The notes under the pieces are model-generated. The model was not told where the DNA came from. It was given only the letters and a program-made list of their open reading frames with translations, and searched no databases. This document shows positions 14,244 to 23,121 of a stretch of DNA of 49,497 bases, one piece after another. The translations under genes and the position numbers were made by a program. This DNA comes from a virus: positions 1-49,497 of IMG/VR virus record IMGVR_UViG_3300037584_000897; one strand, given 5' to 3'. Within the stretch, counting starts at the first letter, position 1. The number at the start of each line of letters is the position of its first letter.

Positions 14244-17200
14244 CTATTCTAACACTCCTTTTATAGCCCTACCTATTCGTATACCACGCCTAAAATGATT
14301 CATATTAGGCTGTAGTTGTTGCATCTCCATAACTGTTTTGCCATACTCTGTTAAATAAAAGTCATCAGCTAACTTTCTAATTGCGCCAGATGATTTAGCC
14401 CAAGCACCTCTATCAAAAGGTGTATACCCTAAACCCTCTTTGACACTTTTTAATCTAGCATTTGACTCAGCTATTTTTTTAGCTATCTTTCTAAATCTAG
14501 CTAGCTTTTTAGCTAATAAAACTTTTTTCTGTGCCGTGGTTCTATTTTTATAACTTGGTAATGTTATCTCATAGGCCACATGCTTTTCAAATAGTTTACC
14601 CATATGCTTTGCAACAGCAGAGGTTGCTACTCTATCTCCAACATTTGGCACTACTTGATAATCTCTTATGCCCATACTTACTAGCTCTGTCTGTGCATCA
14701 CTACGTCTTGCCACTGGTCTGTATCCAGTTAATTGACCAAGCAGGGGACTCTGACGTACAATTGGAGCTTCTTGTGTTGGGCTTTCTTTTACTGGCAGAT
14801 CGGGTCGTAAGAATGAGGGTAGTCCACGTGTAGCTGTTTTAGTAAATGTATCTAACGCACGTTCACCTGTTGTAGTTCCTTCTACCTGCCTAGAGTCTCT
14901 TAATAACGCTTCTTCTTTATCAAACTGAGCTTCAATGTCTGACACAATTCTTAAAGGTGTAGTGGCTCCACCAACAAGTTCTCCCAAATAACCACTCATG
15001 TACTCAGTTAATTTTTCTGCTTTAATATCAAGTTTTAATGAACCATCATCTCCAACTACACCTATGTTAGATAAGTTTTGGAAGAATGAATCAACCATGT
15101 ATGCACTGGCACCTGCTCGTAGCTGCGCACCAGTTAGTCCTTCCAGAACAGATTTGAAACTTGTTTCATCTAATTCTTTATTCTTAAATTTAACTATGAA
15201 ATCTGCGACAATTAAGTATGGTGCTATTGGAAAAAATGGTCTGCTATCTATAGTTCTGCCATCACCTAATTTCATTTCGTACCAATTTAAGTCTTGGTTT
15301 TCACTTCTAACTTTTACAGCAGCATACAAGGCAGCAGTTCCTACAGCCGCTTTACTTATTTCTTCTCTAAATCTTTTAAAGTCTGCTTCAGTTTCTGCCT
15401 GACTTGCACCCTTTACATATTTTTTGTATAGACCCTTACTACTATGTCGTATGGCACCTATCGCACTAAAAGGGCTGTAGTCAAATTGAAACTGCATGGC
15501 ATTTACCATAAACCTAGCGAAAGGAAATGCACCAGTGCCAATAGGTACGCCTAATACTCCGGGTAGTGGACCCATGAGTTCGTTTGCTTTTACAAATAAA
15601 TGTCCTGCCTTTTCTGCTTTTCCTACACCCTTGCCTGTAAATTTAGGCATACGTGCAAACGTAAAAGATAGAGCGTCATCTACTGCTCTTTGAGCGACTG
15701 ATGTGGGTAGCTGTTTACCAGACTGAACAAAGTCAATGATGTCTACACCTACAGCACGTAACTGTCGTTCTACTGAATCATTAAATACTGCACTTCTAAA
15801 ATATGCATCCTGTGCCATGTTTAAAATATTAGCACCTCTTGAAAATCTTGATAGGTTTTGTTCTACGTCTACTTCTTGTAGCGTTCTATTCATAATACGA
15901 TTTAGTCTAGGATTGTTTGCAAGTAAAGCTGTAGTCAAATCCTTTGATGCGCCATGATCTGCTAAATATTGTAAGGTGCCGAAACCATCATACATGATTT
16001 GCTTTACGCCTCTCATTGCACCAGAAGCACTAACTTCACCACGAGATAAAGAGTCAAGGCTCTTACCCAAATGATAAAGAGAAGACTCCATAGTTCTTGC
16101 AGTGCCTTCCATAGTCAGGCGCATACCTGCAGTAGCTACGTTTCTAGCAGTGGTTGCTATTTGAGATACCATTAAAGCTCTACGCTCACGATCTAAGCGC
16201 ATCATAAAATCATGTACCTTTGAACCCGGACTTTTTTCTAAGTCTGGTCCAAATAATTTTTCTATTTCTTTTGACTTTTCAGGATCTAATTCCCTAATAC
16301 GTTTTAAGAGTTTACCTAAATCAGAGTATGCTCTCATAGTATTGGCAGCATCTGTAGCTGTTACACCACTGATGTCTAAGAAATCTTTCATTGAAATACC
16401 AGCACGTTTTACTGCCGCATCAAGAACAGCAGTGTCTATTTCATCATTAGCTAATACTATACGTGCTACTTCAGACGCTTTCTTTTCACTCTTAATAGCA
16501 TCTTCTAATGTCTTAGGTAACTGTCTACCACCTTCTTTCATTTCAGCAACTACATCAGTTGCAATTTGTCCTAGACGTTTTGTTAGTTCTACCTGTAATT
16601 GTGGTTCTGTAAGGGTTGCACCCGCTGCAGTCTTACGTGTTTGAACATCTATAGCTTCTAATAACTTTGATCCGTTTATTGGATCGTATACATAACCTGA
16701 CTCAGCGTCTTTAGCAATAGTCTCTGTTTCTTTCTTTGTTAATATTTCTGCAGCTTTACGTCTCTGTTCTTTGCTTATCTTTATTTCTTTCGCTTCTTTC
16801 TTAGCAAACTCTATTACACCCTCTGCAGTGTCACGAGCGAAAGCTGCTGTGGTTCCTGTTGTTAAGATACCACCAGCTACAGATTGTATGCCACCAATTA
16901 AAAGTGCTTCACCAACACTTACTTCCTCACGTAAATTTATCTCTTCTCTTATAGTCTGTCTACCTAACTCTTCTATCGTGCCAGTTCCCAAGTCAACTGA
17001 CATTTCAACTGCAAGAGGTTTCTTAGCTGCTTGTAAGGATAATTTAGTAGCTTGTTTAATAGCTTCTTTCTTACCCTTTTTCTTAAATGTTTCTAGTATT
17101 GCAGCTTTCGCACCAGCAGCAGCGATTCTACCAGCACCAAATCCTACAAGGTTTATTGGATCGGACACAAAATACCCCACGTAGTCTCTAATACCACGCA

Positions 17201-17732
17201 GGGTTGAGCCGCCACCTTCAGATAAAAATCCGGGCATACGTTCTAGTTGGCTGTAAATAAAACCAAAGTTTTGTTTTTCTTCTTCTGTTGCACCGCGAAC
17301 ATAGTCAATGGTGCCAGTTAAATTAATACTGTTAGTTTCAAATCCACGAACTTCAGATAAGAATAACTCTAATACTTCTTTGTTTGATTTATCTTTTAAT
17401 AATTCTTCACCGTCATCACCATAACGAGAAACAGCATATTCTCTTATACTATCTATGTATCCTTGATCTTTGGTAAACTCATCAAATGTTTTAGGCACAT
17501 CCAGTTTATATGCTGGGCTTTCGCCCACTTCTGGAACGGGCATTGTTTCTTCAATGGTGGGTTGATCATCTTCAGGTTTTTTAGGTAATAGTAATGAACT
17601 AGGGTCAAAGACCTCTTCTGGCTCCTCTTCCTTTTGTAAGAGAAGTGAACTAGGATCAAAAATTTCTTGATCTTGCTCCTCTTCTTCCTTTGGTAAAAGA
17701 AGTGAGCTTGGATCAAATTGTTGCTGTGTCAT
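14244..17732 (-). CDS. Large internal virion protein (1162 aa)
   Basis: The largest product of the internal-virion operon and its last gene. The N-terminus carries three FDPSSLLL repeats in acidic linkers (residues 6-49). Residues about 165-300 have Gly/Ala-rich amphipathic or hydrophobic stretches, and the rest is long charged helices. Size, place at the end of the late block and its neighbours match the large internal core proteins of T7-like phages (gp15/gp16), ejected with DNA to form a conduit. No transglycosylase motif was seen. The stop is 14 bases from the convergent mazG stop. Confidence 0.7.
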   Translation of the reverse strand: MTQQQFDPSSLLLPKEEEEQDQEIFDPSSLLLQKEEEPEEVFDPSSLLLPKKPEDDQPTIEETMPVPEVGESPAYKLDVPKTFDEFTKDQGYIDSIREYAVSRYGDDGEELLKDKSNKEVLELFLSEVRGFETNSINLTGTIDYVRGATEEEKQNFGFIYSQLERMPGFLSEGGGSTLRGIRDYVGYFVSDPINLVGFGAGRIAAAGAKAAILETFKKKGKKEAIKQATKLSLQAAKKPLAVEMSVDLGTGTIEELGRQTIREEINLREEVSVGEALLIGGIQSVAGGILTTGTTAAFARDTAEGVIEFAKKEAKEIKISKEQRRKAAEILTKKETETIAKDAESGYVYDPINGSKLLEAIDVQTRKTAAGATLTEPQLQVELTKRLGQIATDVVAEMKEGGRQLPKTLEDAIKSEKKASEVARIVLANDEIDTAVLDAAVKRAGISMKDFLDISGVTATDAANTMRAYSDLGKLLKRIRELDPEKSKEIEKLFGPDLEKSPGSKVHDFMMRLDRERRALMVSQIATTARNVATAGMRLTMEGTARTMESSLYHLGKSLDSLSRGEVSASGAMRGVKQIMYDGFGTLQYLADHGASKDLTTALLANNPRLNRIMNRTLQEVDVEQNLSRFSRGANILNMAQDAYFRSAVFNDSVERQLRAVGVDIIDFVQSGKQLPTSVAQRAVDDALSFTFARMPKFTGKGVGKAEKAGHLFVKANELMGPLPGVLGVPIGTGAFPFARFMVNAMQFQFDYSPFSAIGAIRHSSKGLYKKYVKGASQAETEADFKRFREEISKAAVGTAALYAAVKVRSENQDLNWYEMKLGDGRTIDSRPFFPIAPYLIVADFIVKFKNKELDETSFKSVLEGLTGAQLRAGASAYMVDSFFQNLSNIGVVGDDGSLKLDIKAEKLTEYMSGYLGELVGGATTPLRIVSDIEAQFDKEEALLRDSRQVEGTTTGERALDTFTKTATRGLPSFLRPDLPVKESPTQEAPIVRQSPLLGQLTGYRPVARRSDAQTELVSMGIRDYQVVPNVGDRVATSAVAKHMGKLFEKHVAYEITLPSYKNRTTAQKKVLLAKKLARFRKIAKKIAESNARLKSVKEGLGYTPFDRGAWAKSSGAIRKLADDFYLTEYGKTVMEMQQLQPNMNHFRRGIRIGRAIKGVLE
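17580..17717 (-). repeat. Three FDPSSLLL peptide repeats (in-gene)
   Basis: The coding sequence for residues 6-13, 25-32 and 42-49 of the 1162-aa virion protein repeats FDPSSLLL, each followed by P/Q-K and an acidic stretch. Spacing is 17-19 residues. A short linear docking motif for another virion protein is a plausible use. Confidence 0.75.
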
Positions 17733-19270
17733 TACTTAGGTGTTCCGTCTGCGTTATGTGTAGCACCGTATTTTTGATCCCAATCATTTCTAGCATAGTC
17801 GCCAGCTTGTCCGCTTTCGGTTGGTCTAGGTTCAACACCTGTCTGAGGTGCAGCATCTGCTGCTGATGATAGAGTTGATGCGGCAGCAGGTGCTAAGATA
17901 GCATCTATTTGATTGTCTGGTACACCTGCTTCATTTAAGGCACCCCTTAAATCATCATTTGTTACTGCCTGATTATTTTGTCTTATAAAGTCAACATACC
18001 CGGCTGGATTATTTACAACGTCTGCGGCTGAAGAAAATCCAGCATCCTGCGCTTTTTTAGCAGCAGCAGCGGAAGCAGCATCCGATTGATCAGTAGCAGC
18101 AGCATCAGCGGCAGCAGCAGCAGCATCCGGTTGAGTAGCAGCAGCAGCGGTAGCACTGGCATCTGTGTCTGATTTCCTACTTTTTTGTTTTGCAGACAAA
18201 CCGTATGTTTCTATTTCTAAAAATGCCTGTCCACTAGCTGTATCTCCATGTTTGTCCAACCAAGTATTATCATATGCATCTACAGCACTATTAAACGCTG
18301 CATTATATTCGGCTGGATTTGTTTCTTTAGCCACGACTTGTTTTTCTTTACGCCCATCTGGTAAGTCTACAATCATTGTAAATGATGCATTAGGACCAGT
18401 TGTTACACCAGCCGAAGCTAAAGCTATTTCTCTTCCACCCTTGTACATTGTATTTAATAAAGCAGCCCCAGTTTTTTTACCGGCCCCTGTTCTATTTAGT
18501 TTTTCTTGCATAGCAGTGCCTATTGCTGACAGTTGAGCATTTATCTCAGCTAGTTTTTCTTGTCCCTCTGGTGTATTATCTCCTATTAAATTTATGGCCT
18601 GTTTAGCCATCATATCATAATCGTCTTCCAAAGACGTTATTAAAGACTGTTCTGCTTGTTGTCGTTTTAACTGATATTCTTTAGCAGGTAGTAACCCTGA
18701 CCTATCTATTGTTACACCCTCAAATATTCCCGCTTCAATTCCAATAGGCTCATCAGGTTGATAACGCTTATTTACTTGATTAACTATGTCATCTAGTCTT
18801 TTATCAGATGTAAAAAATAAACCATCAGTATTAACAGCAATGTCTTCTCTAGTAATACCCTTCATCTGTTTTTTCACAGATGCTTGAGCTTGTTCCATTG
18901 TAATGTCTTGTGTTTGTTGATTTGCAAATCCTTGTGGAAGTGTAACCATGTTTAATAGATTTACCTTTTCACCTGCTTTCTTTGTAGCAGCGATATCAGA
19001 GAGTAAATCCTCTACTTGATCTAAATCTCCGACAGAATTATAAATAGCTAAACCTAAAGCCGTATCATTGCCAGCTTCACCAATAACTCTTTCAAGAGCC
19101 TTTACAGCACGAGCATCATACTCTTCTTTTTTCTCTGCTTTATCAGCTTGTCTAGCCATCCAGAACCGTTTAGCTTCACTAAGTTCTTCGTCACGTTTTT
19201 TAACAGCGTTTTGTAATCCTCTATCAACGCTGCTTGCTAAACCTGTTGTAAATCCTGTCCAAAAACTCAT
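17732..19270 (-). CDS. Internal virion protein (512 aa), Ala-rich C-terminal linker
   Basis: The first 340 residues are charged and helical (SFWTGFTTGLASSVDRGL start, then K/E-rich segments). Residues about 370-415 are a low-complexity Ala/Asp/Thr/Ser tract, followed by a small C-terminal region with a further Ala cluster. The gene lies between other internal virion genes, sharing one base with the downstream gene and overlapping the upstream one by 4. Likely part of the T7 gp14-gp16-like core; the exact counterpart is not assignable. Confidence 0.6.
   Translation of the reverse strand: MSFWTGFTTGLASSVDRGLQNAVKKRDEELSEAKRFWMARQADKAEKKEEYDARAVKALERVIGEAGNDTALGLAIYNSVGDLDQVEDLLSDIAATKKAGEKVNLLNMVTLPQGFANQQTQDITMEQAQASVKKQMKGITREDIAVNTDGLFFTSDKRLDDIVNQVNKRYQPDEPIGIEAGIFEGVTIDRSGLLPAKEYQLKRQQAEQSLITSLEDDYDMMAKQAINLIGDNTPEGQEKLAEINAQLSAIGTAMQEKLNRTGAGKKTGAALLNTMYKGGREIALASAGVTTGPNASFTMIVDLPDGRKEKQVVAKETNPAEYNAAFNSAVDAYDNTWLDKHGDTASGQAFLEIETYGLSAKQKSRKSDTDASATAAAATQPDAAAAAADAAATDQSDAASAAAAKKAQDAGFSSAADVVNNPAGYVDFIRQNNQAVTNDDLRGALNEAGVPDNQIDAILAPAAASTLSSAADAAPQTGVEPRPTESGQAGDYARNDWDQKYGATHNADGTPK
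18055..18153. repeat. Imperfect GCA/AGC trinucleotide tract
   Basis: About 100 bases made mostly of repeated GCA/AGC triplets broken by ATC and GGT/TCC variants. On the coding (-) strand it encodes the Ala-rich linker of the 512-aa virion protein. Such a tract could vary in copy number by slippage. Confidence 0.7.
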
Positions 19271-19773
19271 TGTGTTCTCCGTGCCATTAATCCTTTAGGC
19301 TCATCTGTCATAGGTTTTTCTGGTAAGTCTTGTGTTAATACTTCTGTATCGGTTTCACGTAATTTCTTTTCATACTGACTAATTGTTTTTGCAACAAGTG
19401 AATCACGCAATTTCTTTTTGTTTGGATCTTTTAATCCATCATCATACTCTATGTCGGCACTCTCTGCCAGCATCATCATCATTTCCATTATCATAGGTAG
19501 TACAAGCATACCCGTGTCCAAACTATGTACACCGTCCATAACACTAGCCATTTGTATTGTATTAGCTAGTACGGTAACAGGCACACCAGACTCAAGAACT
19601 TCTACAACTTGAACCATAAACTCTTCATTACTCATACGCTCCATGTAGTAATCCATGACTTCATCTACATTAGCGTGTTTGGCAGGTGTCTGCCAAGGAC
19701 GATCTCCTAACTCGTGAGTAAGAGACATGCCCGGTATTGGGGCATCAAAGATTGGTTCATTGCTTGTCTGCAT
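19267..19773 (-). CDS. Hypothetical virion-associated protein (168 aa)
   Basis: Contains a helical middle with a Met-rich run (MIMEMMMML near residue 95) and a charged C-terminus. Overlaps the 512-aa gene by 4 bases and the upstream small gene by 17. Its place in the internal-virion operon suggests a structural or assembly role; no family is recognised. Confidence 0.6.
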   Translation of the reverse strand: MQTSNEPIFDAPIPGMSLTHELGDRPWQTPAKHANVDEVMDYYMERMSNEEFMVQVVEVLESGVPVTVLANTIQMASVMDGVHSLDTGMLVLPMIMEMMMMLAESADIEYDDGLKDPNKKKLRDSLVAKTISQYEKKLRETDTEVLTQDLPEKPMTDEPKGLMARRTQ

Positions 19774-19990
19774 TTTTTTCTTCCCTGTATTTACGGATTA
19801 CTTGCATTTGCTTTGCCACGCGCACCGCTGGATTTTTAAAGTCTAGCTGTGAGCTTGTTTGTTCTGGCATAGAGCTACGCACTAAAAGACCACCAGACTT
19901 TTCTGGTTTTTCTGGCACTTCTAGTTTATTAAAATCATCCAGATTCATGCGCAAATAAGCTGCTGCTGCAGGATTAAATTGTCTGGACAT
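19757..19990 (-). CDS. Hypothetical small virion-operon protein (77 aa)
   Basis: A basic small protein beginning with MSRQFNPAAAAYLRMN and ending in a K/E-rich helix. It overlaps both neighbours by 17 bases, so it is coupled into the internal-virion operon. Function unknown. Confidence 0.6.
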   Translation of the reverse strand: MSRQFNPAAAAYLRMNLDDFNKLEVPEKPEKSGGLLVRSSMPEQTSSQLDFKNPAVRVAKQMQVIRKYREEKNADKQ

Positions 19991-22274
19991 TATGCTTTCT
20001 CCGTTTTTTCTCTACTACTAAATCCATTAATTGTTTGGTTGCCCACTTTAATGATGGCACTTTAGCTATTAGTTTAGCGTATGATTGTCCATGTTTAGTG
20101 TAAAGTTTCTTAAACCATTTTGGTGCGTCATACTGTAACCAAGTTCTAAACACAAACCACTCAGAGTTTTGTTTGCCATATACTTCCCGTGCAACCCAAC
20201 ATGTAAGAAGAGCAGATCCAAGTGTTCCAATCAAACCGCCAATAGCACTACCTGCTGCAGATTTACTCGCTGCACTTGACGCAGCAGCAGTTGTTTTAGC
20301 ATCTAGTTCTGCAATAGCCATAGCACTGTATCTGTCCAGTTCACTTTCTGCAGATGTCCATGCCCACTCCATAGTGTCTGCATAGTAACCCCACAAGTTG
20401 TTGTATGCTTGTTTGCTTATATCAAGCACGTTGCCAGCATTTATTTCATTCGCTCTGTTGATAGCAGCAGTATCTGCTGTAGCTATTTGCTTACGCCACT
20501 GTGCGTTTGACTGTGCAATTACTAGCTGGTTCTGTGCGTTAAACTGATCACGTTGATTATTTAGTTCTGCGTTAAAACGCTCAATGGTATTTTCCTGACC
20601 TGCGTTAAACTGTGACTGTGCATTTTGTTGTGATGCATTAAACTGTGCAGTTGAACTTGCAAGGTTAGCAAAGAACTGATCTACTTGATTTTGTGAAGAT
20701 GCGTTAAACTGTCGTGAGGCATTTTCTGCAGCCTGATCTGTAAAGAGTGACTGCACTCTCTGCTGTGCTTTAAACATGTCTGTCTGCTGTTGATTAGACA
20801 AATTAGCCATATCCATTTGCAAGAATGACTGTGCGTTCTGCACGGCAGCTTGTTGTCTGTTGTTAAGATTAGAAGCATCAAGTTGTGCTAGTGCAGCAGC
20901 CTCTGACATTACAAGAGCCTGTCTGTTAGACAGGTTGTTTAAGTCCATCGTATTAGCAGCACGTGAGTTTTCTAACTGCACCTGTTGCTCTGCTGTAAAG
21001 TTTTGATTAGCGACATCACTAATCTTACTAGCGTTCATTACCTTTGCTTGGAACGCTTGATCAAACTCCATGCCAGCAAACTTAGCACGTTGCTCTGCAG
21101 CAAGCATTGCCGATTGTTGTCTGTTAGATAAATTTTGTGACTCAAACTTAGCTACTGTTTGCGCATCTGCCATTGCAATAGGCATGGCTGATTCCATAGC
21201 AGCCTGTACAATAGCTTGTCCTGCCATAGAAGATGCGCCAAGACCACGCTGTGCCATCGCTGCTGTAGCACTACGCATAGCCCCTGCAGCCCACGCTGGT
21301 GTAGCACCGCCTTGGAACTGTTGCATCAAGCCATCAAGCTGCTGTGCCACCATAGTCTGTGCAGATGGATTAGCTGTAGCTGCTGCAGCCTGTGTTTGTG
21401 CAGTTACCTGTGCAGCCTTAACAGCATCTACACCTGTGCCTGTTACAAGTTCACCAGCTTGTATCTGTCTTTGTACAGGGTTGTTTATAAGAGTAGCATT
21501 ACCCTGTGCTGCTTGTAGATTGCCTACAGAAGAAGTTGTTTGCTGTGCGGCTGTCACCTGCGAACGAGGATCGTTTGGATCTGTTTGTGCTGCCTCTGTT
21601 GCCTGAAGAGCAGCGTCTACCCCAGCAGCAGCCTGTGATGCTTGCATTGTATTTGCAGCAGTTTGTGCTGTCATTGACGCTTGCGCTGTTGCAGCTTGTG
21701 CTGCATTTACATTTGTAGTAGGACCAGTAAGTTGACCAGTACCAGCAGCTATTTCTTGATTAGTATCAAAGCCTATCTTTTCTGTCATAGTAACCCCGCC
21801 TTGCGGTAAACCGGGATTGTATACCTGTTCTGTCGTAAATGCTGCTATGCCGGGTGTTGTTACTGATTGTGTTATTGGATTACCATCTTCATCTAGTAAT
21901 GGATTACCGCTTTCATCTAAAATAGGTTGTTCTACTGTTTGTGATGTTGTGGGTTTTGTAATTATAGGTGCAGTTTGAGTTCCAACAGTTGAAACGTCAG
22001 CACGATTTTGTGTTGTAGTCGGTTGTGTTGTAGTCGGTTGTGTTGGAGTCGGTGCTGGCGGTGTCGGAAGTGGTGGTATAGTGCCACCTGTCTGCATCCT
22101 AATTACACCACCACGTGCCATGTTAACTGCAGCACGTGTGTACTTATTCATTTGCTCCTGACGCTGTGGATCTTCTTCAAGAAACGATTGAAACTCATTC
22201 ATGTTTCCTTGATACCCCATAGCATTTGCTATTTTATTCATAGCTTCAGGTTTAAATCCTTTAAATATAGCCAT
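19974..22274 (-). CDS. Internal virion protein with hendecad repeats (766 aa)
   Basis: Regions in order: a helical N-terminus with an ARGGVIRMQTGGT motif (about 53-65); a Pro/Thr/Gln linker (66-115); Ala/Gln-rich helices with a GLGASSMAGQAI segment (about 345-355) seen in marine phage internal proteins; an 11/22-residue repeat region (about 381-590); and a C-terminal domain with a small hydrophobic stretch (AIGGLIGTLGSALLTCW, near 686) and a Trp/Lys-rich end. Likely a T7 gp14/gp15-type core protein that reaches or spans the host envelope during ejection. The name is inferred from context. Confidence 0.65.
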   Translation of the reverse strand: MAIFKGFKPEAMNKIANAMGYQGNMNEFQSFLEEDPQRQEQMNKYTRAAVNMARGGVIRMQTGGTIPPLPTPPAPTPTQPTTTQPTTTQNRADVSTVGTQTAPIITKPTTSQTVEQPILDESGNPLLDEDGNPITQSVTTPGIAAFTTEQVYNPGLPQGGVTMTEKIGFDTNQEIAAGTGQLTGPTTNVNAAQAATAQASMTAQTAANTMQASQAAAGVDAALQATEAAQTDPNDPRSQVTAAQQTTSSVGNLQAAQGNATLINNPVQRQIQAGELVTGTGVDAVKAAQVTAQTQAAAATANPSAQTMVAQQLDGLMQQFQGGATPAWAAGAMRSATAAMAQRGLGASSMAGQAIVQAAMESAMPIAMADAQTVAKFESQNLSNRQQSAMLAAEQRAKFAGMEFDQAFQAKVMNASKISDVANQNFTAEQQVQLENSRAANTMDLNNLSNRQALVMSEAAALAQLDASNLNNRQQAAVQNAQSFLQMDMANLSNQQQTDMFKAQQRVQSLFTDQAAENASRQFNASSQNQVDQFFANLASSTAQFNASQQNAQSQFNAGQENTIERFNAELNNQRDQFNAQNQLVIAQSNAQWRKQIATADTAAINRANEINAGNVLDISKQAYNNLWGYYADTMEWAWTSAESELDRYSAMAIAELDAKTTAAASSAASKSAAGSAIGGLIGTLGSALLTCWVAREVYGKQNSEWFVFRTWLQYDAPKWFKKLYTKHGQSYAKLIAKVPSLKWATKQLMDLVVEKKRRKHNVQTI
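20505..21134 (-). repeat. 11/22-residue repeat array (in-gene)
   Basis: Codes for residues about 381-590 of the 766-aa virion protein. Three consecutive 22-residue units begin NLSNRQ, NLNNRQ and NLSNQQ (residues 447-512). After a short break there are six 11-residue units starting QFNA, QFFA, QFNA, QFNA, RFNA and QFNA (522-587). This hendecad period indicates a long, slightly right-handed coiled coil. Confidence 0.8.
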
Positions 22275-22480
22275 TACCCAACCCCTACAAGTACAGTGCT
22301 AGCTAGTCCTATTATAGTCACTGTAGATGCCATAATCATAGCTTCTAAACGCCACAGACGTTTATCAACACTTTCTAATTTATCATTCATCATTTGATAA
22401 CGGACAGCGCACTCTTTCTCATGTGCGTCTAATTCCATTTGAACTTTAAGTTCTGGCTCTAAAGATTGTGTCAGCTTCAT
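22274..22480 (-). CDS. Small coiled-coil protein with C-terminal TM (XhlA/holin-like)
   Basis: 68 residues: a charged amphipathic helix (about 8-48) and a C-terminal hydrophobic segment (about 49-68, MASTVTIIGLASTVLVGVG). The layout resembles haemolysin XhlA-type and similar small phage membrane proteins. It is the first gene after the promoter at 22508..22536 and shares one base with the 766-aa gene. A role in lysis or in anchoring ejected proteins is possible. Confidence 0.6.
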   Translation of the reverse strand: MKLTQSLEPELKVQMELDAHEKECAVRYQMMNDKLESVDKRLWRLEAMIMASTVTIIGLASTVLVGVG

Positions 22481-22507
22481 TTGTCAATACCTAATTTGTA
22501 TGTTCTA

Positions 22508-22536
22508 ATTATACCACATTTATTTGTAAAAGTCAA
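22508..22536 (-). promoter_or_regulatory. Strong sigma70 promoter for the internal-virion operon
   Basis: Read on the - strand: TTGACT (22536..22531), 17-bp spacer, TATAAT (22513..22508), with TGG directly before the -10 making it an extended -10 promoter. Transcription would begin near 22501, about 20 bases before ATG 22480. It lies in the 60-base gap between the tail block and the internal-virion block. Confidence 0.85.
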
Positions 22537-22540
22537 GTAC

Positions 22541-23110
22541 TTATATCTCATCAGGCCAGTCGTTAATCTTAGCAATAGTTTTTAGCGTGCCATCTGAATT
22601 ACGTTCATCTTCAAACAACGCCATGAACGCAGCCAAATCAGATGCACCATTTAAGGCTGTCTCTATCTCTGCGCATTTGGTGCGGACTGCATCCCTGTAT
22701 GTTGTAATTGAGCTAGGGATTGCTGTAGACTTTTCTGCTTTACGAGTAACGTACCAATCATGCACCGCAAGTTTGTTGTTTGCCGTTTTCTTTGTCTGCG
22801 CCACCCACACGGATTTCAGGCCAAGAGTAACAACTTGATTACCCTGTGCATCTTTTAGGGGGTTGCCATCTGAATCTACCTCGTTAACATCCGCAAGATT
22901 TTTTGGAATTAGTGTGCCATCTGTCTCTCTACCATGATAAAACCTATTATCAAATGGACCCTCGCTTGCTGGTGGGTCTTCCCAAGTAATACCAAATCTA
23001 GCTTTATCTTCAGCACTATGCCTCATCCACAACTTACCGTGTAAACTTCCAGAGGCATCTATAAATTCTTTACCGGGTTTTATTATATTACCCGCACATT
23101 TCCACGTCAT
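22541..23110 (-). CDS. Tail-fibre-associated protein (assembly/DUF4376-like)
   Basis: 189 residues. The second half has the pattern seen in tail-fibre assembly-like and DUF4376-like proteins: WYVTRKAEKSTAIP, then a YRDAVRTKCAEIE helix and a C-terminal acidic stretch. The first half is rich in aromatic and Gly residues. It is the last gene of the capsid/tail operon, directly after the large fibre gene, where fibre chaperones or tip proteins usually lie. Family assignment is tentative. Confidence 0.55.
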   Translation of the reverse strand: MTWKCAGNIIKPGKEFIDASGSLHGKLWMRHSAEDKARFGITWEDPPASEGPFDNRFYHGRETDGTLIPKNLADVNEVDSDGNPLKDAQGNQVVTLGLKSVWVAQTKKTANNKLAVHDWYVTRKAEKSTAIPSSITTYRDAVRTKCAEIETALNGASDLAAFMALFEDERNSDGTLKTIAKINDWPDEI

Positions 23111-23121
23111 CTTAGTTTCTC

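Noticed and set aside
14180-14300. Bidirectional terminator between the convergent mazG and virion genes
   Set aside because: The 13-base gap and nearby ends contain no stem-loop with a T run on either strand.
16771-17184. 137-aa + strand open frame opposite the 1162-aa gene
   Set aside because: Antisense shadow; the - strand protein is continuous and fits the operon.
21070-21606. 178-aa Ala/Cys-rich open frame on the + strand
   Set aside because: It is the antisense of the Ala/Gln-rich part of the 766-aa virion protein; low stop frequency follows from the GCA/TGC-rich repeats.
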